Positions 7,580-15,870 of a stretch of DNA of 29,099 bases are shown one piece after another (the first letter of the stretch is position 1; every line of letters begins with the position of its first letter). The stretch lies in the NCBI GenBank assembly GCA_003561325.1, contig PWWY01000220.1, positions 1 through 29,099 on the forward strand, given 5' to 3'. The translations under genes and the position numbers were made by a program. Source of the stretch: Syntrophomonadaceae bacterium. Its GTDB lineage: Bacteria > Bacillota > Dethiobacteria > DTU022 > UBA8154. The notes beneath the pieces are model-generated. The model worked only from the letters and a program-made list of their open reading frames with translations. It was not told the DNA's origin and did not search any database.

Positions 7580-8173
7580 TTGGTCAACAACAAGCAAGCC
7601 CAGAGAAAGCAAAGAACGGTTCGCTGGATCCTTCAAGCCAGTATCTGGACTTTTTTTTTGGCCTCTGGTTTTGCTCTGATCACCCGGCTGCTCGTGCAGG
7701 GGATCAATTCCACCGTTGTTTCCTTTGTGATCCTTTTTCTGATTATTTTTATCGGCATCCTGTTTGATACCATTGGAACAGCCGTGGCGGCAGCGGATGA
7801 AACCCCTTTTCACTCCAAGGCTTCAAAGAAAATTTACGGGGCCAAAAAAGGGATTTATTTAGTTAAAAACGCTGAAAAAGTGGCCAATTTTTGCAACGAT
7901 GTGATCGGGGACATCAGCGGTGTGATCAGCGGCACCATCGGGGCCTTCATCATTATCAATCTCGCTCTCTTGCGCCCGGGGGTAAACGAACTGTACTTGA
8001 ACATCTTTCTCGCGGGGATGATTGCCGCGATCACCGTGGGGGGGAAGGCCGTAGGAAAGTACCTGGCGATCAATCATTCCACGGAAGTGGTTTTCTTGGC
8101 GGCGCGGTTTATGACAACCGTGGAAAAAATAACTTTTTGGGGAACAAACACGCAACAACAACGGCGTGGTTAA
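7580..8173 (+). CDS. oapA: OLE-associated membrane protein OapA
   Basis: This 197-aa membrane protein starts at TTG 7580. A basic N-terminus rich in Lys, Arg and Gln (residues 5-15) precedes four likely membrane segments near 14-38, 44-66, 112-132 and 145-170. Between segments 2 and 3 lies a polar conserved-looking block: DTIGTAVAAAD (63-73), FHSKASKK (77-84) and KNAEKVANFCNDVIGD (96-111). I recognise these as OapA hallmarks. The family is known to bind OLE RNA and hold it at the cell membrane, and it is remotely related to DUF21-type ion transporters. The gene begins 28 bases after the RNA terminal stem and ends 12 bases before dxs, the standard arrangement. No terminator separates RNA and gene, so it may be transcribed through the RNA. 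Confidence 0.9.
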   Translation: MVNNKQAQRKQRTVRWILQASIWTFFLASGFALITRLLVQGINSTVVSFVILFLIIFIGILFDTIGTAVAAADETPFHSKASKKIYGAKKGIYLVKNAEKVANFCNDVIGDISGVISGTIGAFIIINLALLRPGVNELYLNIFLAGMIAAITVGGKAVGKYLAINHSTEVVFLAARFMTTVEKITFWGTNTQQQRRG

Positions 8174-8185
8174 TTCCCGGGGGAC

Positions 8186-10081
8186 GTGAGTGCTGTTTTG
8201 AGTTCGCTCCTGGAAAGCATCAACAAACCTGGAGATTTAAAAAAACACAACGTGCAAGAGCTGGAGCGCATCGCCGCGGAAATCCGCCGCTTGATTGTAT
8301 CTGTGATCGCGAAACAGGGAGGCCACCTGGCTTCCAGCCTCGGTGTCGTCGAATTGACGCTGGCCCTCTACAGCGTGTTTGCCCCCCCTGAAGATCGGGT
8401 AATCTGGGATGTGGGACACCAGAGTTATGCGCATAAAATCGTCACGGGTCGCCGGGAGCAGTTTAAGACCATTCGCAGCTATGGCGGCATATGTGGTTTC
8501 CCCAGGAGAGATGAAAGCATCTATGATGCCTTTAACGTAGGGCACAGCAGCACTTCCATATCCGCTGCGCTGGGGGTCGCCCGCGCAAGAGATTTAAAAC
8601 AGCAGAAGAACCACGTTGTTGCCGTCATCGGTGACGGGGCTTTGACCGGTGGGATGGCTTTTGAAGCCCTTAATTATGCCGGTGTTGCCAATACCGACCT
8701 GATTGTCGTCTTAAACGATAACGAACTCTCCATCAACGAGAATGTGGGGGGGCTGCCATCTTATTTGGCAAGGTTGCGCACAGATCCAAAGTACTCCAGG
8801 CTCAAGGAAGACCTGGAACATGTCCTGGGGCGCATTCCCCATATCGGAAAAACCATGGTTCGTTCCGCCGAGCGGATCAAGGACAGCCTCAAGTACCTGC
8901 TGGTTCCCGGCATCCTGTTTGAAGAGTTAGGATTTACTTACCTGGGGCCCATTAATGGCCACAATATTTTGCAGCTCCAGGAACTGTTCCGCCAGTCCAA
9001 AACGATCAAGGGGCCGGTTTTGATCCATACCGTGACAACGAATGGTAAAGGCTACGAGCCGGCAGAAGAAGCACCCCAGAAATTTCACGGCGTTAGTAAA
9101 TTTGATCCACAAACCGGCAGGTTCCCTCCCAGGCGCAAATCTCCTACATACAGCCAGCTTTTCAGTGCGTCCTTAAACCAGCAGGCAGCCCAGGACCCTT
9201 CCATCATCGCCCTGACTGCGGCCATGGCCGCGGGCACAGGGCTGGAGTCTTTTGCCGCCAGGTGGCCGGAGCGGTTTATCGACGTGAGTATTGCCGAGCA
9301 AAACGCGGTAACCATGGCGGCAGGCCTGGCTGCCGAGGGGTTTAAACCGGTCGTAGCGATTTACAGCACTTTTTTGCAGCGGGCGTACGACCAGATCGTA
9401 CACGATGTCAGCTTGCAGGGGCTGCCGGTACATTTCGCCGTGGATCGAGCAGGACTGGTGGGCGAAGATGGAGAAACTCATAACGGTTTATTTGATCTGG
9501 CGTACTTACGCCACCAGCCGGGGATTACCTTAATGGCCCCTGCAAGCGGGGCGGAATTAACGGCAATGTTGAAGCTGGCCTTGACCCTGGATGCCCCCTC
9601 GGCGATTCGCTATCCCCGGGGCGCTGCGGCAGAACCCCTCCCCCCGGAACCCTGTGAGCTGGTTTACGGCCAGGGCCAGGTGCTCAAAGAAGGCCATGAT
9701 CTCTTGATCCTGGCTGCAGGTTCCATGGTGCAAGCCGCCCTGGAAGCCCATGAATCCCTTTTAAAAACAGGCATAAAGTCCTGTGTATTAAATCCTCGGT
9801 TTATTGTTCCCCTAGATGATGAACTCATTTGCCGTTGGGCAAAACAATGTAAAAATATCCTCACGATAGAGGAAGGAATTACCCGGGGCGGTTTCGGCAG
9901 TGCCGTGCTTGAATTATTTGCGGAAAAAGGGTTAACGGATCTCCGGGTGAAAACCATGGGTGTGGATGATCCCTGCACCGGTCATGGCAGCCGGGATCAA
10001 ATCCTGGAGATTGTCGGCTTGACGGCGGGGGGCATTATCCGGGAGGCAAAAAAGCTTTGTAAAATTCGAGAGAAAGTGTAA
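8186..10081 (+). CDS. dxs: 1-deoxy-D-xylulose-5-phosphate synthase
   Basis: This thiamine-diphosphate enzyme joins pyruvate and glyceraldehyde-3-phosphate in the first step of the MEP isoprenoid pathway. The 631-aa length is normal. It shows GHQSYAHK, GHSSTSISAALG, the ThDP-magnesium motif GDGALTGG through LNDNELSI, DRAGLVGEDG with THNG, and a C-terminal GGFGSAVLE. The catalytic Glu is present at 371, but the usual DVGIAEQHAVT reads DVSIAEQNAVT here: Ser368 replaces Gly and Asn373 replaces a nearly invariant His. The GTG start at 8186 follows a G-rich ribosome site. I expect it to be active. Confidence 0.96.
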   Translation: MSAVLSSLLESINKPGDLKKHNVQELERIAAEIRRLIVSVIAKQGGHLASSLGVVELTLALYSVFAPPEDRVIWDVGHQSYAHKIVTGRREQFKTIRSYGGICGFPRRDESIYDAFNVGHSSTSISAALGVARARDLKQQKNHVVAVIGDGALTGGMAFEALNYAGVANTDLIVVLNDNELSINENVGGLPSYLARLRTDPKYSRLKEDLEHVLGRIPHIGKTMVRSAERIKDSLKYLLVPGILFEELGFTYLGPINGHNILQLQELFRQSKTIKGPVLIHTVTTNGKGYEPAEEAPQKFHGVSKFDPQTGRFPPRRKSPTYSQLFSASLNQQAAQDPSIIALTAAMAAGTGLESFAARWPERFIDVSIAEQNAVTMAAGLAAEGFKPVVAIYSTFLQRAYDQIVHDVSLQGLPVHFAVDRAGLVGEDGETHNGLFDLAYLRHQPGITLMAPASGAELTAMLKLALTLDAPSAIRYPRGAAAEPLPPEPCELVYGQGQVLKEGHDLLILAAGSMVQAALEAHESLLKTGIKSCVLNPRFIVPLDDELICRWAKQCKNILTIEEGITRGGFGSAVLELFAEKGLTDLRVKTMGVDDPCTGHGSRDQILEIVGLTAGGIIREAKKLCKIREKV

Positions 10082-10091
10082 GGAGCTTTCC

Positions 10092-10943
10092 ATGAGAGGG
10101 CACACGGAAAAAGATCGCCTGGATAACCTGCTTGTACGCCGGAAGCTGGTAGAGACGAGAAACCGGGCCCGGACAGAAATCATGGCGGGCAATGTGCTGG
10201 TTGACGGCAACGTGAAAGATAAACCCGGTTTTTTGGTCCCGGTATCGGCTGAGATCCAGCTGAAAAAACCGCTGCACCCCTTCGTCAGTCGCGGGGGCTT
10301 GAAACTCGAGAAAGCCCTGCAGGAATTTCGGGTTGAACTTGTGGGCAAAACAGTTCTCGACATCGGGGCCTCCACAGGCGGATTTACCGATTGTGCTCTC
10401 AAACACGGCGCCTCCCTGGTTTATGCCGTAGATGTGGGTTTTGGCCAGCTGGCCTGGGAGCTGAGAAATCATCCCCGCGTAATCAACCTGGAGCGCTTGA
10501 ATGCCCGGGACTTGAAACGGGAGCACCTGGACAGAAACCCGGACCTGGCGCTCATCGATGTATCCTTTATCTCCCTGCGACGTATTCTACCCGCGGTGGC
10601 CGACTTCCCGGTAGAGGAGGTCATCTGCCTGGTGAAACCACAGTTCGAGGCTCAAAAAGCCCAGGTTGGGAAAAAAGGCGTGGTAAAAAACGCCGCGGTG
10701 CATCGAGAACTGCTGTTGAAGATCACTGCTGCGGCAGCGCACCTGCATTACAGGTGTCTGGGTTTAACCTATTCCCCGGTGCAGGGCCCCCGGGGCAATA
10801 TCGAGTTTTTCGTGCATTTAAGGTACGATCAGATGAAGGATCGTTTTCTCGGCCAGGAGGAACTGGAGCCGTGGATCAGGACCGTGGTCGAGGAAGCGCA
10901 TCTCTTTTTTACAAAGAAAGAGAAAACAACTCCCCTTCTTTGA
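10092..10943 (+). CDS. tlyA: TlyA-family rRNA 2'-O-methyltransferase
   Basis: The 283-aa protein has an N-terminal S4 RNA-binding domain (RLDNLLVRRKLVETRNRA through about residue 60) and an FtsJ-like methyltransferase domain. The latter has the SAM motif DIGASTGGF from Asp90, then ALIDVSFISL and LVKPQFE. TlyA enzymes methylate ribose in 16S and 23S rRNA; the older name haemolysin A is misleading. The ATG at 10092 has AAGGAG seven bases upstream, and the gene is 10 bases after dxs. The place between dxs and nadK is typical of Firmicutes. Confidence 0.95.
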   Translation: MRGHTEKDRLDNLLVRRKLVETRNRARTEIMAGNVLVDGNVKDKPGFLVPVSAEIQLKKPLHPFVSRGGLKLEKALQEFRVELVGKTVLDIGASTGGFTDCALKHGASLVYAVDVGFGQLAWELRNHPRVINLERLNARDLKREHLDRNPDLALIDVSFISLRRILPAVADFPVEEVICLVKPQFEAQKAQVGKKGVVKNAAVHRELLLKITAAAAHLHYRCLGLTYSPVQGPRGNIEFFVHLRYDQMKDRFLGQEELEPWIRTVVEEAHLFFTKKEKTTPLL

Positions 10944-10995
10944 AAAGAGCCGTGGTGAAACGAGGTTTTCAATTAAACTATAAGGGTGATGGAAC

Positions 10996-11850
10996 CTGTT
11001 TAAAGGTATCGGTGTGATTCCCAACTGGCAAAAAAAGAATACCCATGAGGTCATTGCAAAGATTCAAACGTTTTTTGCAAAACACAATGTCCCCGTTTAC
11101 ATCGTGCCGGAACGTTCTCCCCTGCTGCACCTGCCGTCACCGATCAAGGACCTGGAGGCATGGCCTGCACGGGTGGATGTTGTGATTGTCGTGGGTGGCG
11201 ATGGGACTTTTCTGCGCGTGTCCAGGGAACTGGCCCACATGGATCTTCCCATACTGGGGGTTAACATGGGACACAAGGGGTTCCTGGCAGAGATTGAAGT
11301 CCCGGAACTGGAACAATACCTGGAGTTGTTAATAGAAGGAGACTACCTGCTGGGTGAACGGATGATGCTCCAGGCGGACGTGATCCGCAGGGGCCAGCCC
11401 TACAAGTCCTTTATTTCCTTAAACGACGTCATTATCTCCCGGGGGCCTTTTTCCAGGATCATCAGGTTGAATACATACGTAAACGATGATTTCCTGGAGT
11501 GTTACCCCGGCGATGGCATGATCATCGCCAGTCCGACCGGTTCGACAGGATACTCCCTATCGGCGGGAGGCCCTATTTTAAACCCCATGTTAAAGGCCCT
11601 GGTCATTACCCCTATCTGCCCGCACCTCTTATACCAGCGCTCGGTCGTTGTCCACATGGAAGACCTGGTGACCGTCAACGTCGCAACAAAACAGGGGGAG
11701 GTCTTCCTCACTTTTGATGGACAGGAAGGGTTTGCCCTGCAGTATCAGGATGTGATCAAGGTGCAAAAAGCCAGCTGCGTGACCCGGGTGGTCAATTTTC
11801 GCGGGCACAACTTCTATAAACTTCTGCATGACAAGCTGATGGATGCCTAG
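10996..11850 (+). CDS. nadK: NAD kinase
   Basis: NadK phosphorylates NAD to NADP. Visible are GGDGTFLR, NMGHKGFLAEIE and IIASPTGSTGYSLSAGGP, all signatures of the family. The usual N-terminus reads like M-x-x-IGIIPN, and here FKGIGVIPNW is encoded, but the first ATG/GTG/TTG-type start in frame is GTG 11014, inside that strand. Upstream, TGA at 10987 closes the frame and only CTG 10996 is left as a near-start, behind AAGGGTG (10982-10988). I therefore place the start at CTG 10996 (284 aa), with GTG 11014 (278 aa) as the alternative. The downstream argR common in relatives is absent. Confidence 0.93.
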   Translation: MFKGIGVIPNWQKKNTHEVIAKIQTFFAKHNVPVYIVPERSPLLHLPSPIKDLEAWPARVDVVIVVGGDGTFLRVSRELAHMDLPILGVNMGHKGFLAEIEVPELEQYLELLIEGDYLLGERMMLQADVIRRGQPYKSFISLNDVIISRGPFSRIIRLNTYVNDDFLECYPGDGMIIASPTGSTGYSLSAGGPILNPMLKALVITPICPHLLYQRSVVVHMEDLVTVNVATKQGEVFLTFDGQEGFALQYQDVIKVQKASCVTRVVNFRGHNFYKLLHDKLMDA

Positions 11851-11971
11851 CGACAGGGACGAAGCCCGGATGTCCCTTCGCCTCCTGGCCAGGATTGAAT
11901 ATGAGACGATTCGCTTCCCTGCGACGGGGTTGCTGATGGAGGTTCTGCCTTGCTGGTTTTTCTGTCGATGA
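11843..11971 (+). CDS. Possible small ORF bridging nadK and recN
   Basis: An ATG at 11843 overlaps the nadK stop and opens a 42-codon frame that closes at a TGA inside the start of recN. It would encode an Arg-rich first half and a hydrophobic second half ending CWFFCR. It fills nearly the whole 99-base gap and overlaps both neighbours, as a coupling ORF would. No ribosome site is visible, and nothing in it is recognised. A chance ORF is the likelier reading. Confidence 0.2.
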   Translation: MPSDRDEARMSLRLLARIEYETIRFPATGLLMEVLPCWFFCR

Positions 11972-13638
11972 AGAACTTCGCCTTAATTGAAGAGCTTTCT
12001 TTTGATCTCCACCCGGGCTTGAACGTCTTAACCGGGGAAACAGGGGCCGGCAAATCTATCGTTGTGGGTGCGATCAGCCTGCTCCTGGGAGAAAGGGCTT
12101 CCAGCGAGCAGATTCGCTCCGGCTATGACAAAGCCTTGATCGAAGCGGCCTTTACCTGGTCCGGGGTCCAACCGGCCCTGGCCGCGAAACTGGGGGAGAT
12201 CGGGGTTGATCCAGCGGAGAACTTAATTGTTTCCAGGGAGATCTCCTCAAGCGGCCGCAACGTCTGCCGGGTGAATGCCCGCATGGTGCCCCTGTCCACC
12301 CTGAAGGAAATAGGCCGCTTCCTGGTTGACCTGCACGGGCAGCACAGCCATCAATCCTTGCTGTTCGCGGAGCAGCAACTTCTCCTGCTGGACGAGTTCG
12401 GCGGAGAGAACGTGCTCACGGAGCGAAGGCATTGGCAGTCCCTCTACCAGAAACGGCAGAAAATCCAGCAGATGCTAAGGGAGCTGGGAGAAAACCCCCG
12501 GGAAAGGGCCCGCAGGTTGGAGCTGCTGTCTTACCAGCAGGATGAAATTGAAGCAGCCGCCCTCGATCCACAGGAAGAAGAACGCCTGCAGCAGAAGCTT
12601 GCTTTGCTGGATAACCAGGAAAAACTGCTGGCGGCAGTACACCGGGCGTACCATGAACTTTACCAGGGTGAGCCTGAAACAATACCGGTTTTGGATCGAA
12701 TCATCCGTATAAAAGACGAGCTGCTTGCGCTCAGCCGCTTTGATCCGGAATTTCAAGGGTATGCCGCTATCCTGGAAGAAGCCTCAGCAGGATTAACGGA
12801 GTTAAGCCACGAGCTCTTCCGTTACCAGGACCGCCTCGCCTTTTCGCCGGAGGAGCGCCAGGAGACGGAAGATCGCCTGGAAACCTATCGAAATTTGAAA
12901 AGAAAATACGGTCAAACGGTGCAGGAGGTGCTGGCCTTTCAAGAAAGATGTCAAAAGGAGATCGAAGACCTGGAAAACAGCGAAGCCCGGGCAACAGAGC
13001 TGGAAAAGGAACGGCAAACCATCGAGGAGCAGATGGAGCACTGCGGTGTCGCCCTTTTTGAAAAACGGAAAGCCGCCGCAGAAACCGTCGAATCGCTGAT
13101 GATCGAGCTGCTGCAGGAGTTGGGGATGAGCGGCGGGAAATTCCAGGTTTCTTTTCGCCAGAAGGAAAAGCCCGACCGCCTGGGGAAAGAAGACGTGGAG
13201 TTTTTGTTTTCGGCAAACCCGGGTGAAGCACCCAAGCCCCTGTCCAAGATTATTTCTGCCGGGGAAATGGCCCGGGTGATGCTTGCTTTAAAAAGCATCC
13301 TGGCTGAACAGGATCAGATTCCCACCCTGATTTTTGATGAAATCGACAGCGGAATCGGGGGGAAAACGATCCAAAGGGTGGCTGAAAAGCTGGCAGATCT
13401 CAGCGCGTATCACCAGGTCATTTGTGTCACCCACAGCCCTCATATCGCCGGCAAGGCTCATCACCAGTACAACATTTACAAGGAACCCAGTGGAAGCCGC
13501 ACGGTAACCCGGCTGAAATACCTGGACACAGACATGCGCATTCACGAAATCGCCCGCATGCTGGGAGGCGAGGAGAGCAGCGAAATTACAAAGCGCCACG
13601 CCGAAAAGCTGTTGGAAAAAGAACAGGAAAGAGCGTGA
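11950..13638 (+). CDS. recN: DNA repair protein RecN
   Basis: RecN is an SMC-like ATPase that acts early in double-strand break repair. The 562-aa protein has the Walker A GETGAGKS at residues 29-36 and LHGQHSHQSLL. A long central coiled coil with many Glu, Lys and Gln runs from about 160 to 370. The ABC signature region is LSKIISAGEMARVMLALK, and Walker B is LIFDEIDSGIGG. TTG 11950 is chosen because it gives the family start MLxxLSxKNFALI and has GGAGG at 11938-11942. In many relatives spoIVB and spo0A follow; here an acyl-CoA dehydrogenase follows instead. Confidence 0.97.
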   Translation: MLVFLSMKNFALIEELSFDLHPGLNVLTGETGAGKSIVVGAISLLLGERASSEQIRSGYDKALIEAAFTWSGVQPALAAKLGEIGVDPAENLIVSREISSSGRNVCRVNARMVPLSTLKEIGRFLVDLHGQHSHQSLLFAEQQLLLLDEFGGENVLTERRHWQSLYQKRQKIQQMLRELGENPRERARRLELLSYQQDEIEAAALDPQEEERLQQKLALLDNQEKLLAAVHRAYHELYQGEPETIPVLDRIIRIKDELLALSRFDPEFQGYAAILEEASAGLTELSHELFRYQDRLAFSPEERQETEDRLETYRNLKRKYGQTVQEVLAFQERCQKEIEDLENSEARATELEKERQTIEEQMEHCGVALFEKRKAAAETVESLMIELLQELGMSGGKFQVSFRQKEKPDRLGKEDVEFLFSANPGEAPKPLSKIISAGEMARVMLALKSILAEQDQIPTLIFDEIDSGIGGKTIQRVAEKLADLSAYHQVICVTHSPHIAGKAHHQYNIYKEPSGSRTVTRLKYLDTDMRIHEIARMLGGEESSEITKRHAEKLLEKEQERA

Positions 13639-13765
13639 TGATCTCTTGCAGTTGCAGCTGAGCCCTGTTCCGGGTGCCTTGCAAGCAGGGAAACAAAGGT
13701 TTATGCCTGGGCAAGCTTGATAACCAATAAACGAAATTAAATGAAATAATGAAGAAGCGAAAAAC

Positions 13766-13787
13766 AAGGAGGTGTCACTTGCTTTAA
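13766..13787 (+). promoter_or_regulatory. Strong ribosome site feeding a two-codon ORF ahead of the acyl-CoA dehydrogenase
   Basis: AAGGAGGTG (13766-13774) is the best ribosome site in the area. The start codon at proper distance is TTG 13779, but this reads TTG CTT TAA and stops at once. An in-frame GTG at 13772 lies within the site itself. The family-like ATG start at 13814 is 27 bases after the stop and has no good site of its own, so reinitiation is possible. Confidence 0.4.
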
Positions 13788-13813
13788 CGACCCGGTTAAG
13801 GCAAACAAAAACG

Positions 13814-14959
13814 ATGAACTTTGACTTCACGCCAGAACAGGTAGACATGCGAAAAGCCGCCCGCGAATATGCGGAAAAAGCCATGATTCCCGTTGCAGCC
13901 AGGTACGACGAGGAAAATGAGACACCCATCGACCTGCTCAAAGAAATGATCCACCAGGGATACAGCACCATGACGATCCCTGAAGACTACGGCGGAGGCG
14001 GGATGGACTGTGTGACCTCCTGCCTGGTTGTAGAAGAGCTGTCCCGGGGCTGTGCCGGGATCACAACCAGCGCTGCAGCCAATTCTCTGGCCGCTTACCC
14101 CATCCTGGTGGGTGGGAGCCATGAGCAAAAAGAAAAATACTTAACCCCTCTTTCTGAAGGAAAGTTTGCCGCGTTCTGTTTAACGGAGCCCGGCGCGGGC
14201 TCTGACGCCGCCGCCATTTCTACCCTGGCAAAGAAGGTCGACAAGGGCTACATGATCAACGGGCGAAAATGTTTCATCACCAACGGCGGCATTGCAGACT
14301 ATTATACCGTCTTCGCCACTGTTGACCGCTCCCGGGGTGCGCGGGGACTCACGGCGTTCGTGATAGAACGCGATTTTCCCGGCCTGGAGCCCGGGAAAAA
14401 AGAGAATAAAATGGGTATCCGGGCCTCCAATACCTCGGAAGTTCTTTTTGAAGATGTCTTCGTGCCGGAAGAAAATGTTTTGGGCAAGGAAGGCGGCGGT
14501 TTTCGGATTGCCATGACGACCCTGGATATTTCACGCCCCATGGTCGTGGCCATGGCCGTGGGCATTGCCCGGGCCGCATATGAACACGCTGTGAGCTATG
14601 CCCGGGAGCGAGAGCAGTTCGGCAAGCCCATCAGTTCTTTCCAGGCCATTCAGTTCAAACTGGCAAACATGGCCATGAAAATTGAAGCAGCCAGGCTGCT
14701 GGTGCTGCAGGCGGCGTTTAAAGTGGACAGGCAAGAAAAACACTTATCGGCTCATTCTGCCATGTCCAAAGCATTTGCCGGGGATATGGCCATGGAAGTC
14801 ACCACCGATGCCCTGCAGGTGATGGGCGGTTACGGCTATATGAAGGATTATCCCATGGAGAAATACATGCGGGATGCCAAGATCATGCAAATTTACGAGG
14901 GAACCAGTGAAATTCAACGACTTGTGCTGGCTAATGAAGTCTTGAAGGGCCGGGTTTAG
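13814..14959 (+). CDS. Acyl-CoA dehydrogenase
   Basis: This FAD enzyme oxidises an acyl-CoA to the 2-enoyl-CoA. The 381-aa length fits the short-chain/butyryl type. It shows FDFTPEQ at the start, the FAD/substrate motifs AFCLTEPGAGSDA and KCFITNGGIADYY, AREREQFGKPI, QVMGGYGYMKDYP and the catalytic-base motif YEGTSEIQRL with Glu362. ATG 13814 matches the family N-terminus; an in-frame GTG at 13772 would add 14 residues. Electron-transfer flavoprotein genes are not adjacent, and the substrate cannot be read. With the next gene it may form a small metabolic insert between recN and the Nudix gene. Confidence 0.93.
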   Translation: MNFDFTPEQVDMRKAAREYAEKAMIPVAARYDEENETPIDLLKEMIHQGYSTMTIPEDYGGGGMDCVTSCLVVEELSRGCAGITTSAAANSLAAYPILVGGSHEQKEKYLTPLSEGKFAAFCLTEPGAGSDAAAISTLAKKVDKGYMINGRKCFITNGGIADYYTVFATVDRSRGARGLTAFVIERDFPGLEPGKKENKMGIRASNTSEVLFEDVFVPEENVLGKEGGGFRIAMTTLDISRPMVVAMAVGIARAAYEHAVSYAREREQFGKPISSFQAIQFKLANMAMKIEAARLLVLQAAFKVDRQEKHLSAHSAMSKAFAGDMAMEVTTDALQVMGGYGYMKDYPMEKYMRDAKIMQIYEGTSEIQRLVLANEVLKGRV

Positions 14960-14996
14960 CCCTTAACCCAGCGCGATAAAAAGGATGTGTGCAAGA

Positions 14997-15857
14997 ATGG
15001 CGGGCGGCAATGACCTGGTCATAGACTTCCATCTCCACGTAGGCAGCCGGGAGATGACGAAACCTTTCGTCTGGGAATGGATTGAAAGTTTTGTCCCGCG
15101 AGGAAGCGGCCTGGACAGGGGATCAGATTCCCGGGGAGAAATTGACCCGGGCAAGCTTTCCGAACTCTTAAAAGAAAGCGGGGTCGATTACGGGATTTGC
15201 CTGGCCGAATCTTCCCCGATCTCCACGGGGATAACCACCAATGAATACGTAGCGGAGTTCTGTCAAAAACACCCCCGGTTGATTCCTTTCGCCAATATAA
15301 ATCCCTACCTGGTTACGCGGCCGGAAGAAGAGCTTCTCTACTGCCTGGATGATCTGCAGATGCGGGGACTCAAACTGCTTCCCTCGTACCAGCATTTTTA
15401 TCCCCACGACCGCCGCATGTATCCCCTCTACCAGGTAGCCCAGGAGCGGGGAATTGTGGTGATGTCTCACACGGGCAGCTCCATTTTTCCCGGGACAAGA
15501 CTGCGCTATGCCGACCCCATTTACTGGGACGATGTCGCGGTGGATTTCCCTCATCTGACCATTTTGCTCGTCCACAGCGGTCGCGGGTTCTGGTATGATC
15601 AAGCCGCCTTCCTGGCCCAGCTCCACCAAAACGTCTACCTGGAGGTTGCCGGGCTGCCTCCCCAAAATTTATTGAGTTATCTGCCCGGGCTGGAAAGACT
15701 TTCTTCCAAAACCATTTTTGGGACCGATTGGCCGGCTGTTCCCTCCATCAAGAAGAACATTGAAACCATCGAAGGGCTTCCCTTGTCGGGAGAAAGCAAG
15801 AGAAAGATCCTGGGTTTAAACGCAGCCCTGCTGCTGAAACTGCAAGATAAACCCTGA
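14997..15857 (+). CDS. Metal-dependent amidohydrolase (amidohydrolase-2 / ACMSD-like)
   Basis: The 286-aa TIM-barrel protein has DFHLH (His12, His14), MSHTGSS (His158), LVHSGRG (His193) and FGTDW (Asp244), in the order expected for the metal site of amidohydrolase-2 proteins. These include hydrolases and decarboxylases such as aminocarboxymuconate-semialdehyde decarboxylase. ATG 14997 is preferred over ATG 14985 because AAAAAGGA ends directly at 14984. It lies 37 bases after the acyl-CoA dehydrogenase and is probably co-transcribed. The substrate is unknown. Confidence 0.85.
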   Translation: MAGGNDLVIDFHLHVGSREMTKPFVWEWIESFVPRGSGLDRGSDSRGEIDPGKLSELLKESGVDYGICLAESSPISTGITTNEYVAEFCQKHPRLIPFANINPYLVTRPEEELLYCLDDLQMRGLKLLPSYQHFYPHDRRMYPLYQVAQERGIVVMSHTGSSIFPGTRLRYADPIYWDDVAVDFPHLTILLVHSGRGFWYDQAAFLAQLHQNVYLEVAGLPPQNLLSYLPGLERLSSKTIFGTDWPAVPSIKKNIETIEGLPLSGESKRKILGLNAALLLKLQDKP

Positions 15858-15870
15858 GGACAGGGTAATC

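Noticed and set aside
7128..7593. Small minus-strand ORFs in the RNA region
   Set aside because: They fall within the structured OLE RNA and have no coding signs.
10391..11017. 208-aa plus-strand ORF overlapping tlyA
   Set aside because: Alternative-frame shadow of tlyA and the gap before nadK; the product is Gly/Arg/Pro-rich and meaningless.
11855..11877. Terminator after nadK (AGGGAC / GTCCCT hairpin)
   Set aside because: Only six pairs and no T-run after it.
13288..13971. 227-aa minus-strand ORF across recN end and acyl-CoA dehydrogenase start
   Set aside because: It crosses two real genes and shows no recognisable domain.
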